Source: Streptomonospora nanhaiensis (GTDB taxonomy: Bacteria; Actinomycetota; Actinomycetes; Streptosporangiales; Streptosporangiaceae). Taken from it: a stretch of 64,000 bases of DNA. Each line of letters begins with the position of its first letter. Within the stretch, counting starts at the first letter, position 1. The translations under genes and the position numbers were made by a program. Shown piece after piece: positions 32,868 to 40,597 of this stretch. Where the stretch lies: NCBI RefSeq assembly GCF_026642255.1, contig NZ_CP113264.1, positions 6,076,001-6,140,000 on the forward strand, in the 5' to 3' direction. Below the pieces are notes generated by a model. It did not search any database, was not told the origin of the DNA, and saw only the letters and a program-made list of their open reading frames with translations.

Positions 32868-35075
32868 TCAGGTCTTGTCGAGGTACTCCGCCCGCTCCTC
32901 CGGGAGGAGCGCCTCGAGGGCCTCGGCCAGCGGGGGGTGGGCCTCCAGCCCGGGGTCCTCGGCCACGTAGGCGGTGGCCTCCTCCCGGGCCTCGCCGATC
33001 AACTCCTCGTCCTTGAGCAGGGTGAGCATCCGCAGGCTGGAGCGGGCCCCCGACTGGGAGTCGCCCAGGACGTCGCCCTCGCGCCTCATCTCCAGGTCCA
33101 CGCGGGACAGCTCGAACCCGTCGGTGGTCGCCGCCACGGCCGCCAGCCGCTCCCGGGCCGGCGAGCCCTCCTCCGCGTCGGTGACCAGCAGGCACAGCCC
33201 GGGCAGCCCGCCCCGCCCGACCCGGCCCCTCAGCTGGTGGAGCTGGGAGACCCCGAACCGGTCCGCGTCCATGATGACCATCACAGTGGCGTTGGGCACG
33301 TCCACGCCGACCTCGATGACGGTGGTGGAGACGACCGCGTCGGTCTCCCCCGCGGAGAAGCGGCGCATGACGGCGTCCTTGTCGTCCGGGGCCATCCGGC
33401 CGTGCAGACTCTCCACACGCAGACCGGAGAGCGGGCCCTCCGCGAGCCGGGCCGCCACCTCCAGCACGGCGAGCGGGGGGCGCCCGCCGGGGGCGTCCCC
33501 CTCCGGGGCGGCGCCGACCTCCTCGCCGGCCTCCCCGGCGTCGTCGTCGCCGATCCTCGGACAGACCACGAAGGCCTGGTGGCCCTCGGCCGCCTCCTCC
33601 CTGATGCGCTCCCAGCCCCGGGTCAGGAAGTGCGGCTTCTCCGCGGCGGGCACCACGTGCGTGGAGACGGGGGCCCGCCCGGAGGGCAGCTGTGTGAGGG
33701 CGACCACGTCGAGGTCCCCGTAGACGGTCATCGCGACGGTGCGCGGGATCGGCGTGGCGGTCATCACGAGCACGTGCGGACGGCCGTCCACGGCCTTCTC
33801 CCGCAGGGCGTCGCGCTGCTCCACACCGAACCGGTGCTGCTCGTCCACCACCACGAGCCCCAGGTCCGCGAAGGACACGTGCTCCTGGAGGAGGGCGTGG
33901 GTGCCGACGACGATCCCCGCGGCGCCGGAGGCGGCGTCCAGCAGGGCCTCCCTGCGGGCGGCCGCGTTCATGGAACCGGTGAGCAGGGCGACCCTGGTCG
34001 CGGTGTCGGCCCCGTCGATCTGCCCGGCGCGTCCGAGGGCGCCGAGCATGGCGTTGACGGAGCGGTGGTGCTGCTGGGCGAGGACCTCGGTGGGGGCGAG
34101 CATGACCGCCTGGCCGCCGGAGTCGACCACGCGGAGCATCGCGCGCAGCGCCACCAGGGTCTTGCCCGCGCCCACGTCGCCCTGGAGCAGGCAGTGCATG
34201 GGGTGGGAGGCGTCGAGGCGCCGGGCGAGGCGTTCGCCGACCTCCCTCTGGCCGTCGGTGAGCGTGAACGGGAGCTGTGCGTCGAAGGCGTCGAGGATCC
34301 CCCCGTCCACCCCGGGCCGGGGCTTGGCCGGCAGCTCCTCGGCCTGCCTGCGGCGGCGGGCGAGCGCGAGCTGGAGCACGAACGCCTCGTCCCACTTGAG
34401 GCGGCGCCGGGCCGCGCCGACGTCGGCCCACTCCGCGGGCCGGTGGATGCGGCGCAGCGCGTCGGCGACGCCGAGCAGCCCGCGGCTCCCGCGCAGCCCG
34501 GGGGGGAGCGGGTCGGGGAGGCTGTCGACGTCGGCGAGGACGGTGGCGACCGTGCGCGCGATCGTCGTGGAGTCCAGGCCCTTGACCGCCGGGTACACGG
34601 GGATGAGCTCGTCGGCGTAGGCCTGGGCCCGCTCCTCCGTGTCGCCCTCCTCGTCGAGGAGCTCGTACTGGGGGTGGTCGAGCTGGCGGCGGCCCTTGAA
34701 GGTGGACACCCGCCCGGAGAACATGGCCAGCCGCCCGGGGACGAGCGCGTTCTGGTGGTACGAGCCCCGGTTGAAGAAGGTCAGGTGCAGGCGGCCGGTG
34801 CCGTCGGTGACGGTGGCCTCCATCATGTCCATGCGCCGGCGCCCCTGCCTGGCGGGGACGGTCCGCCTCCTCGCGTCCAGGACGCGGGCCTGCACGGTGA
34901 CCTCCTCCCCCTCGCGCAGCGCGGCGAGGTCGGTGAGGTCGCCCCGCCGGTCGTACCTGCGCGGGTAGTAGCGCAGCAGGTCACCGAGGGTGTGCAGGTC
35001 GAGCTTCTCGGCGAGCGCCTTCGCCGTCTTGCCCCTGAGCGGTCCCCTGCTCAGCGGTTCGTCCCAGGTAGTCAC
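32868..35075 (-). CDS. recG: ATP-dependent DNA helicase RecG
   Basis: Branch-migration helicase for stalled forks and recombination intermediates. The start is GTG at 35075 (VTTWDEPLSRGPLRGKTAKAL), 735 aa; the longer frame adds unconserved Arg/Gly-rich residues. An N-terminal wedge/OB domain (VTVQARVLDARRRT), Walker A GDVGAGKT, VVDEQHRFG, MTATPIPRT, and the helicase C motifs VSTTVIEVGVDVPNA and QLRGRVGR are all present. An acidic insert (GDDDAGEAGEEVGAAPEGD) precedes the second RecA-like lobe. Confidence 0.96.
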   Translation of the reverse strand: MTTWDEPLSRGPLRGKTAKALAEKLDLHTLGDLLRYYPRRYDRRGDLTDLAALREGEEVTVQARVLDARRRTVPARQGRRRMDMMEATVTDGTGRLHLTFFNRGSYHQNALVPGRLAMFSGRVSTFKGRRQLDHPQYELLDEEGDTEERAQAYADELIPVYPAVKGLDSTTIARTVATVLADVDSLPDPLPPGLRGSRGLLGVADALRRIHRPAEWADVGAARRRLKWDEAFVLQLALARRRRQAEELPAKPRPGVDGGILDAFDAQLPFTLTDGQREVGERLARRLDASHPMHCLLQGDVGAGKTLVALRAMLRVVDSGGQAVMLAPTEVLAQQHHRSVNAMLGALGRAGQIDGADTATRVALLTGSMNAAARREALLDAASGAAGIVVGTHALLQEHVSFADLGLVVVDEQHRFGVEQRDALREKAVDGRPHVLVMTATPIPRTVAMTVYGDLDVVALTQLPSGRAPVSTHVVPAAEKPHFLTRGWERIREEAAEGHQAFVVCPRIGDDDAGEAGEEVGAAPEGDAPGGRPPLAVLEVAARLAEGPLSGLRVESLHGRMAPDDKDAVMRRFSAGETDAVVSTTVIEVGVDVPNATVMVIMDADRFGVSQLHQLRGRVGRGGLPGLCLLVTDAEEGSPARERLAAVAATTDGFELSRVDLEMRREGDVLGDSQSGARSSLRMLTLLKDEELIGEAREEATAYVAEDPGLEAHPPLAEALEALLPEERAEYLDKT

Positions 35076-35500
35076 GTCTGTTCCCGTCCCGGCGTCTCTG
35101 GATCGCTGGTCACCGCAACGGTAGACCCCCGCTGCGACGCTCGGGCGCCCACCGCGTCGTCGTCCGCCGGGATTCCGGGGGCCGGCCGTCGGCGGGCCCC
35201 GTCGGCGGCCGGGCGTCCGCCCCACCGGACCGGGGTATACTCGTCAGAGTTCATCGCGTTTTCGCCATGCCCGCCATGGGGGATTCGATGCGCCGGTGGG
35301 TGCTGGGGTCCTCGACCACACCACGTTCCACCGTTGCGCGTACGGGCGCTGGCCAGCGGTCTGATCCGTGTACGGCCTTGTCCTTCGTGTACTCTTCCAC
35401 GGTTGGCGTCCGCGCCGACCTGTCCGCCCGACCTCTCCCGGTCGGATGAATCTTCGCGTGCGGCGACGTGCGCGATCCTGAGCGCTTGAATGGAGTTACC
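35076..35500. other. Divergent promoter region, recG / rpmB
   Basis: No gene. A plus-strand -10-like TATACT occurs at about 35236-35241 without a good -35; another AT-richer stretch with GTGTACTCTTCC (about 35387) is nearer rpmB. The region between 35240 and 35500 is less GC-rich than its surroundings, consistent with rpmB control sequences. Confidence 0.4.
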
Positions 35501-35686
35501 GTGGCTTCCGTATGCGACGTTTGCGGCAAGGGACCAGGGTTCGGTAACAGTGTTTCCCACTCGCACCGTCGCACCCGCCGCCGCTGGAACCCCAACATCC
35601 AGACTGTTCGCACCCGTGTCGGTGGCACGCCCAAGCGCGTGAACGCCTGCACCTCGTGCATCAAGGCCGGCAAGGTGACCCGCTAG
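35501..35686 (+). CDS. rpmB: 50S ribosomal protein L28, zinc-binding form
   Basis: 61-aa L28 starting with GTG at 35501 after GGAG. It reads MASVCDVCGKGPGFGNSVSH, then RRTRRRWNPNIQTVR and CTSCIKAGKV; the CxxC ... CxxC pairs mark the zinc-containing version. It diverges from recG, as in Streptomyces. A strong intrinsic terminator follows 30 nt after the stop. Confidence 0.96.
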   Translation: MASVCDVCGKGPGFGNSVSHSHRRTRRRWNPNIQTVRTRVGGTPKRVNACTSCIKAGKVTR

Positions 35687-35715
35687 GGTCCCCGCACCGC
35701 TGCATGTTCCTCGAT

Positions 35716-35741
35716 GGCCCTCCGACCACGGTCGGGGGGCC
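35716..35741 (+). terminator. Intrinsic terminator of rpmB
   Basis: 12-bp stem GGCCCTCCGACC / GGTCGGGGGGCC (one G-U pair), 2-nt loop, then CTTCGTCGT. Confidence 0.8.
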
Positions 35742-35824
35742 TTCGTCGTGCCTCCGCCCCGACGGTACGGGACCGGGCGCGGCGGCCCGGCCGCACGGGG
35801 GCGGCCGTGCTCCGGCCGCCGGGG

Positions 35825-36484
35825 TCACAGCTCGCAGACGTGCCCGTTGAGGGAGCAGCGCACCGGGCTCTGCGGAACGCCCAGGGCCTCGAAGGTCAGG
35901 GTGGCGGAGGCTCCCGGGTCCAGCCCGTCCCGGTCCCCGGGCTGCCGGGCGAGGATGCCGTCGTCGATCGGCTCCCAGTCGGCGTCGGTCACGTCGGTGA
36001 TCTCGGCGCTGTCGAAGGCCAGGGCCAGTTCCCAGGCGTCGAGCCTGGTCCGCGAGGTGTTGGTGACGGTGACGTGGCCGGTGAACCCGGCCGACGTCGT
36101 CCCCAGCACCTGGTAGGCGACCGTGGTGGGCTCCGCGCCCGCCTGGTTCTGCGGGACCCGGGGCCGGTCGGCGGCCGACTCGTCCCCCTCCGTCCCCGGG
36201 GAGGCGTCGTGGGTCGGCTGGGCCCCGTCCTGCGTCCCCGGCGTCCGGCTCGACCCCGGCGCGCCGCCGAACTGCAGATAGATCTGCGTGGTGCTGTAGC
36301 CGAACAGGATCAGCCCGAGGATGACACCGGAGACGACGAGCACGTTGAGGAGCCGGGGCGGTTCGACGCGTTTGGGCACCGTGCTCTCGATGAGGCCGCC
36401 GAGCCGTCGCAGCGCGCCGACGTCCGTCGGCTCACTGCGGTGCGCACCCCGCCGGGTGCCGTTCTGCCAGCCATGGCGCCCCAT
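35825..36484 (-). CDS. Membrane-anchored protein with CBM2-like extracellular domain
   Basis: 219 aa, ATG at 36484. A cytoplasmic N-terminus of about 45 residues is followed by one transmembrane helix (LLNVLVVSGVILGLILFGY), a disordered Pro/Asp/Glu linker, and a ~100-residue C-terminal domain resembling carbohydrate-binding module family 2: VAYQVLGTTSAGFTGHVTVT, DAWELALAF, then a DGLDPGASATLTFEALG strand. It ends in two cysteines (CSLNGHVC) that may pair. The type II topology would display the domain outside. Function unknown; the CBM2 resemblance is by eye and the usual surface tryptophans are sparse, so cellulose binding should not be assumed. Confidence 0.7.
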   Translation of the reverse strand: MGRHGWQNGTRRGAHRSEPTDVGALRRLGGLIESTVPKRVEPPRLLNVLVVSGVILGLILFGYSTTQIYLQFGGAPGSSRTPGTQDGAQPTHDASPGTEGDESAADRPRVPQNQAGAEPTTVAYQVLGTTSAGFTGHVTVTNTSRTRLDAWELALAFDSAEITDVTDADWEPIDDGILARQPGDRDGLDPGASATLTFEALGVPQSPVRCSLNGHVCEL

Positions 36485-36685
36485 AAACCGCCTCTCGACG
36501 CTCCGCTGCCCGCCCGTCGCCCTCGGTCACGCCGGGATGTCTTCTCCGCCCGTTCCCGGGCCGCTCCTCATGGGGCTTTCCGGGGCCGCCGCGCCACACG
36601 GACCCGGGCGGTCAGCCCGGAACGAGACGCGGGCCGCGTTGGCAAAGCCTAGCGTGACAGCCAAACAGGACAAATCCAAAGGGGC

Positions 36686-37696
36686 TCACCCTTCGCGGAA
36701 ATGATCCCAGCCCCTGTTCCGGGGCGCACGCCCGTCCACTGTGACAGGGTTCTCGTCCCCCGCCCCGCCACCGCCAGGCGTCCCTGCCGCGGGATCGGTG
36801 ACCGACCCGATCCGGTGCCAGTGGCCCGGCAGGGCGGTGCCCGGGGGGAACGCCGCGACCAGCGCGTGGTCCTCCCCTCCCGCGACCATGAGGGCGACCG
36901 CGGCCTCCGCCGCCGCCCCGGGCCCCTCGGCGCCGAGAACGGCGACCGCCTCCAGGAGTGCGGGGTCGGGGCGCAGCGCCGCCGAGTCCAGGTCGATGCG
37001 TACGCCGCCGGCCCGGCAGACGTGCCCGAGGTCCTGCACGAGGCCGTCGCTCACGTCGAGCATGGCGGTGGCGCCGAGCCGGGCCGCCTCGACGCCCCGC
37101 GCGTAGGGCGGGCTGGGGCGGCGGTGCTCGGACAGGCACTCGGCCGGGCCGTCGATCCCCCGTTCCAGCAGGGCCAGGCCGGCGGCGGACAGCCCGAGGT
37201 GACCGGTGTAGGCGACCACGTCGCCCGGCCGGGCCCCGTCCCGGCGGACGGGCGCCCTCCCCTGGAGGTCGCCGAGGGCGGTGACGGCGATGGTGAGGGT
37301 GTCCGAACCGACCATGTCGCCGCCCACGACGGCCCCGCCCGCGACCGCGCACTCGTCGCGCACACCGGCGGTGAACTCCTCCGCCCAGGCCACGGGGAGG
37401 TCGGAGGGGGCGGCGAAGCCGATGAGGAGGCCGGTGGGACGGGCGCCCATCGCGGCGATGTCGGCGAAGTTCTGGGCGACGGCCCGGTGGCCGACGTCCC
37501 GGGCGGTGGACCACTCCCTCCGGAAGTGGCGCCCCTCGACCAGCAGGTCGGTGGTCGCGACCGTTCGGCCGTCGGGCGCCGCGACGACCGCCGCGTCGTC
37601 GCCGGGTCCGAGGATTACATCGTCCGTCGTGGGGAATTGGCTCGTCACGCGCGTGATCAGAGCGAACTCCCCCAGACCCCCAATGGTGTTCTGCAC
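36686..37696 (-). CDS. thiL: Thiamine-monophosphate kinase
   Basis: Phosphorylates thiamine monophosphate to thiamine pyrophosphate. 336 aa of the AIRS/PurM-like fold: GEFALITRVTSQ, DVILGPGDDAAVV, TTDLLVEGRHF, NFADIAAMGARPTGLL, and MLDVSDGLVQDLGHV. The GTG start at 37696 has a weak Shine-Dalgarno. The last ~20 residues are not conserved. Position beside the DUF3515 and RAM-domain genes matches Streptomyces. Confidence 0.95.
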   Translation of the reverse strand: MQNTIGGLGEFALITRVTSQFPTTDDVILGPGDDAAVVAAPDGRTVATTDLLVEGRHFRREWSTARDVGHRAVAQNFADIAAMGARPTGLLIGFAAPSDLPVAWAEEFTAGVRDECAVAGGAVVGGDMVGSDTLTIAVTALGDLQGRAPVRRDGARPGDVVAYTGHLGLSAAGLALLERGIDGPAECLSEHRRPSPPYARGVEAARLGATAMLDVSDGLVQDLGHVCRAGGVRIDLDSAALRPDPALLEAVAVLGAEGPGAAAEAAVALMVAGGEDHALVAAFPPGTALPGHWHRIGSVTDPAAGTPGGGGAGDENPVTVDGRAPRNRGWDHFREG

Positions 37697-37829
37697 AGGG
37701 ATCAGGGTACGGTGACGCTCCGGCGCAGCGGTCCGGACCCACGTCCGTCATCCGTTCGTCATCGGCCGCACCCCCGGCTCGGCCGGGAACCGCTCACCGC
37801 CCACACCCGGCGCACACGAAGGAGTTCTC

Positions 37830-38063
37830 ATGGTGCAGGCATACATCCTGATCCAGACCGAGGTCGGTCAGGCTGCGGAGGTGGCGGAGCGGATCCGGGG
37901 CATCGAGGGGGTCGAGACGGCCCACGACGTGACCGGGCCCTACGATGTGATCGTCCAGGCCGAGGCCTCCGACATCGACTCGCTGGGCACCCTCGTGGTG
38001 GCGCGGATCCAGCGGTTGGACGGGATCGCCAGGACCCTCACCTGTCCCATCGTCAACATCTGA
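37830..38063 (+). CDS. Stand-alone Lrp/AsnC ligand-binding (RAM) domain protein
   Basis: 77-aa protein consisting only of the effector domain of Lrp/AsnC regulators, without an HTH: MVQAYILIQTEVGQAAEVAE, GVETAHDVTGPYDVIVQAEA, then IDSLGTLVVARIQRLDGIARTLTC. Such solo RAM (SARP-like ligand) proteins form oligomers and may bind amino acids. The ATG has AAGGAG upstream. It diverges from thiL, and a DUF3515 lipoprotein gene follows 38 nt later on the same strand. Confidence 0.9.
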   Translation: MVQAYILIQTEVGQAAEVAERIRGIEGVETAHDVTGPYDVIVQAEASDIDSLGTLVVARIQRLDGIARTLTCPIVNI

Positions 38064-38101
38064 CGCGCTCCGCCGCGTCGGCGGCACCCCGGGGGTTGCT
38101 T

Positions 38102-38563
38102 GTGCTGAAGCGGTTCGCCGGAGCGGCTCTGGCCGTCGCGCTCGTGGCCACGGGCTGCGGCGCACAGACCGTGCGGATGGAGCCCCCCGAGGCGGACGAG
38201 GCGACCGCGCGGACCTGCGCGGGGCTCGTCGAGGCGCTGCCGGACACACTGCTGGAGGCCGAGCGCGCCCGGGTGCGCCCCGATTCGGAGCTCACCGCGG
38301 CCTGGGGCGACCCGGCCATCGGACTGCGCTGCGGGGTCCCGCGGCCCGTGGTCCTCGCTCCGGACTCCCTCCTCCAGGAGGTCAACGGCGTGGCCTGGCT
38401 GCCCCAACCGGAGGACGCCCCCACCCTGTACACGGTCGTCGGGCGCGAGGCCTACGTCGAACTGTCGGTCCCGCCGGCCCACGGCGCCCCGGCTGGGGCC
38501 CTGAGCACGGTCAGCGACCTGGTCTCCGAGCACGTCCCGCCCCTGCCCGACGGCGAGCTCTGA
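38102..38563 (+). CDS. DUF3515 family lipoprotein
   Basis: 153-aa lipoprotein starting with GTG at 38102 (GGGGG upstream). The signal peptide ends with lipobox ATGC (about residues 16-19). The mature part contains the DUF3515 pattern: TARTCAGLVEALPDTLL, AAWGDPAIGLRCGV and a VNGVAWLP segment. Two cysteines (TCAG and RCGV) probably pair outside the membrane. Function unknown. The family commonly lies between thiL and ddl; here ddl is displaced by about 9.6 kb. Confidence 0.88.
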   Translation: MLKRFAGAALAVALVATGCGAQTVRMEPPEADEATARTCAGLVEALPDTLLEAERARVRPDSELTAAWGDPAIGLRCGVPRPVVLAPDSLLQEVNGVAWLPQPEDAPTLYTVVGREAYVELSVPPAHGAPAGALSTVSDLVSEHVPPLPDGEL

Positions 38564-38581
38564 CCGGTCCCGGACACACGG

Positions 38582-38642
38582 GCGGGGGCCGTCGGCGTAC
38601 GGCGGCCCCCGCGGTCGTCGGACCCGGCCGAGGGGCCGGGTC
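38582..38642. terminator. Back-to-back hairpins between convergent DUF3515 and DUF3105 genes
   Basis: 38582-38612: GCGGGGGCC/GGCCCCCGC. 38621-38642: GACCCGGCC-GAGG-GGCCGGGTC, perfect. One per converging transcript is a reasonable reading. Confidence 0.75.
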
Positions 38643-38679
38643 CTCCTCTCAGGCGTTCACGGAGCGGACGGGGACGCCG

Positions 38680-39417
38680 TCACTCCTCTTCCTCCATGGG
38701 CTGCTCCTCGGAGCCCTCGGCCGGCGCGTCGGGGTCCTCCTCGCCGGAGCCCTCGCCGCCCTCGGCTCCCCCACCGGTGAGCAGGGACTCGACCTCGGCC
38801 GCCGTCTCCGCGACCTGGCCGGAGCAGGAGGCCCCCGGCTCGGGCACGTCGGTGCCGCGCTCGTAGAGGCGCACGAACCGCTGGAGCATCTCGTCGTCGG
38901 CGGTCTCGGCCGTGATCTGGCGGCCCCAGCTCGAGGCGACGATCGGCGCCTCCATCTCACCCTCGTAGGGGCTGATGACGAGGTAGTCGCCCGCGCTGTA
39001 CATGCCCACCAGCTGCTCGACCTGGTCCTCGGGGAGGCCGGGCTCGTAGTTGATCCACACGGCGCCGTGCTCCAGGGAGTGGACCGCGAACTCGGGGGTG
39101 ACCGGCTCGGGGTACACGCCGCAGTTCTGCCAGGCGCTCCAGTGGTCGCCGCCCACGGGCGGGGACTGCTCGTAGTCGACCGGCTGGCCCGTCTCGACGT
39201 GCTCGTACGAGGGGACCTCGTACTCGGCCACGTTGGACACCGACCGGCTGCGGACCTCCATGAAGACGAGGAAGGCGATCAGGCCCACCACCAGAACCAC
39301 AGCGGTGACGACCCCGGAAATGGTAAGGATCTTACGGCGGCGCTCCTCTTTGAGGCGTTGCGCCTTGAGCTCGGCTGCGCGTTGGCGGCGCTCCTCCGCC
39401 GTCTTCTTCTTTGCCAC
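38680..39417 (-). CDS. DUF3105 family membrane protein
   Basis: 245 aa from GTG at 39417, chosen for CAGGAGACCCC just upstream. A Lys/Arg/Glu-rich cytoplasmic segment (KKTAEERRQRAAELKAQRLK) is followed by one transmembrane helix (about 32-55) and an extracellular DUF3105 domain: PPVGGDHWSAWQNCGVYPEPV, HSLEHGAVWINYEPGL, LVISPYEGEM, ASSWGRQI. The tail is acidic. DUF3105 has no firm function; conserved His and Cys residues (GGDHW, NCGVY, SLEHG) suggest metal binding. It diverges from the DUF305 gene, a recurring pair in actinomycetes. Confidence 0.88.
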   Translation of the reverse strand: MAKKKTAEERRQRAAELKAQRLKEERRRKILTISGVVTAVVLVVGLIAFLVFMEVRSRSVSNVAEYEVPSYEHVETGQPVDYEQSPPVGGDHWSAWQNCGVYPEPVTPEFAVHSLEHGAVWINYEPGLPEDQVEQLVGMYSAGDYLVISPYEGEMEAPIVASSWGRQITAETADDEMLQRFVRLYERGTDVPEPGASCSGQVAETAAEVESLLTGGGAEGGEGSGEEDPDAPAEGSEEQPMEEEE

Positions 39418-39506
39418 GGGGTCTCCTGAGGTGGGTGGTGACATAAGGGACTTATCTATCCTCTACTTTGGCACCACAGTTGGGCGATTTGACCAGGATG
39501 GTTCCT

Positions 39507-40244
39507 ATGGAACAGACGAACGGCCCCGATTCGGGAGCCGCCGACGGCGTCGGGGAAGCCGACGGAACCCCGGACGAGGACGAGCGCTCCCGGGCGGAGC
39601 GGCTCTCGGAGGAGGGCGCGTCCCCGCAGGTGTCATGGCGTTCGGTACCGACCTGGACCGCGGTGATCCTCGTCGCACTGGCCCTCGCCGCGGGGTATCT
39701 CCTCGGGCGCCCGTCCTACCCGCTGGACACGGGGGCGGACGCCGGATTCCTGCGTGACATGAGCGCTCACCACGCCCAGGCGGTGGACATGTCGATGGTC
39801 ATCCTGGACAAGACCGAGGACCCCGAGCTGCACACGGTCGCCACCGACATGACCCGTACGCAGCAGGCGCAGATCGGCATCATGCAGGGCTGGCTGATGG
39901 CCTGGGACCTGCCCGCCCGGGGGGCCCAGCCTCCGATGACCTGGATGGAGGGGCACGACCACGGCGACGGCGGCGGGGAGGTCCCCGACACCATGCCGGG
40001 TCTGGCGAGCCCCGAGGACCTGGAGGCCCTGGAGGAGGCCGAGGGCGTGGAGGCCGAACTCCTGTTCCTCGAACTCATGATCGCCCACCACCGGGGCGGC
40101 ATCGAGATGGCCGAGGCCGAGGTGGACCTGGGCGGCGAGGAGATGGTCACCCGGTTCGCCCAGGGGATGATCGACGCCCAGCAGTCGGAGGTGAACCTCA
40201 TGGAGGGCATGATCGACGAGCGGAGCGGCTCCGGCGGGGACTGA
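39507..40244 (+). CDS. DUF305 family membrane-anchored protein
   Basis: 245 aa from ATG at 39507 (AGGA upstream). A hydrophilic N-terminus, one transmembrane helix (VPTWTAVILVALALAAGYLLG), then an extracellular DUF305 ferritin-like four-helix domain with DMSAHHAQAVDMSMVI and LMIAHHRGGIEMAEAE, whose His/Met/Glu residues are likely metal ligands. A His/Asp-rich loop (EGHDHGDGGGE) lies between. DUF305 proteins are often near copper-handling genes. A 21-bp hairpin ends the transcript. Confidence 0.9.
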   Translation: MEQTNGPDSGAADGVGEADGTPDEDERSRAERLSEEGASPQVSWRSVPTWTAVILVALALAAGYLLGRPSYPLDTGADAGFLRDMSAHHAQAVDMSMVILDKTEDPELHTVATDMTRTQQAQIGIMQGWLMAWDLPARGAQPPMTWMEGHDHGDGGGEVPDTMPGLASPEDLEALEEAEGVEAELLFLELMIAHHRGGIEMAEAEVDLGGEEMVTRFAQGMIDAQQSEVNLMEGMIDERSGSGGD

Positions 40245-40254
40245 CCGACCGCTC

Positions 40255-40310
40255 CCGCACACGACGACGGCGCGCACCCGACCACCGGGGCGCGCCGTCG
40301 TCGTGTGCGG
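40255..40310 (+). terminator. 21-bp perfect hairpin after DUF305 gene
   Basis: Arms 40255-40275 and 40290-40310 (CCGCACACGACGACGG / CCGTCGTCGTGTGCGG core) are exact complements over 21 bp with a 14-nt loop, 10 nt past the stop. It is followed by CCCCCTCCCG rather than a U tract. Confidence 0.75.
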
Positions 40311-40597
40311 CCCCCTCCCGACCCCGCGGGAGAGGGCCCGACGCGGCGTGTGCCCAAGCACACAAGGACTCTCCCCCCCTGTGCCGACGGGCGGCCGTAG
40401 CAAGAACCGCAACCGAATCACCGCAGGTCAGGCCGATTTCGCTCACCCGGGGCCGGTGCGGCGCGATCCGCGTGCGCCGCCCCGGGCGTCCGCCGAGACG
40501 CGGACCACACGCGATTGCCGGGGGCCCGCAGAGGCGACGACACGTCGTAGCACTACATTGTGTAGTACTACCGGAGGTCGGTACCTGAGAGGTGGGC
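40311..40597. other. cydA upstream region
   Basis: Non-coding. Its notable feature is the palindrome at 40547-40571. No Rex-type TTGTGAA/TTCACAA site is visible. I could not place the cydA -35/-10 with confidence; ACATTGTGTAGTA inside the palindrome may overlap the -10. Confidence 0.45.
40547..40571. promoter_or_regulatory. 25-bp operator-like palindrome upstream of cydA
   Basis: GTAGCACTACA-TTG-TGTAGTACTAC: 10 of 11 arm positions are complementary, ending 26 nt before the cydA ATG. The TACA...TGTA core resembles BlaI/MecI/CopY-family operators, though with a 3-nt centre. No such repressor gene is in the window. Confidence 0.7.

Noticed and set aside
35076..35500. Minus-strand frame extending recG upstream by 50 codons
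   Set aside because: The extension is Arg/Gly-rich and unconserved; conserved RecG sequence begins at the GTG at 35075.
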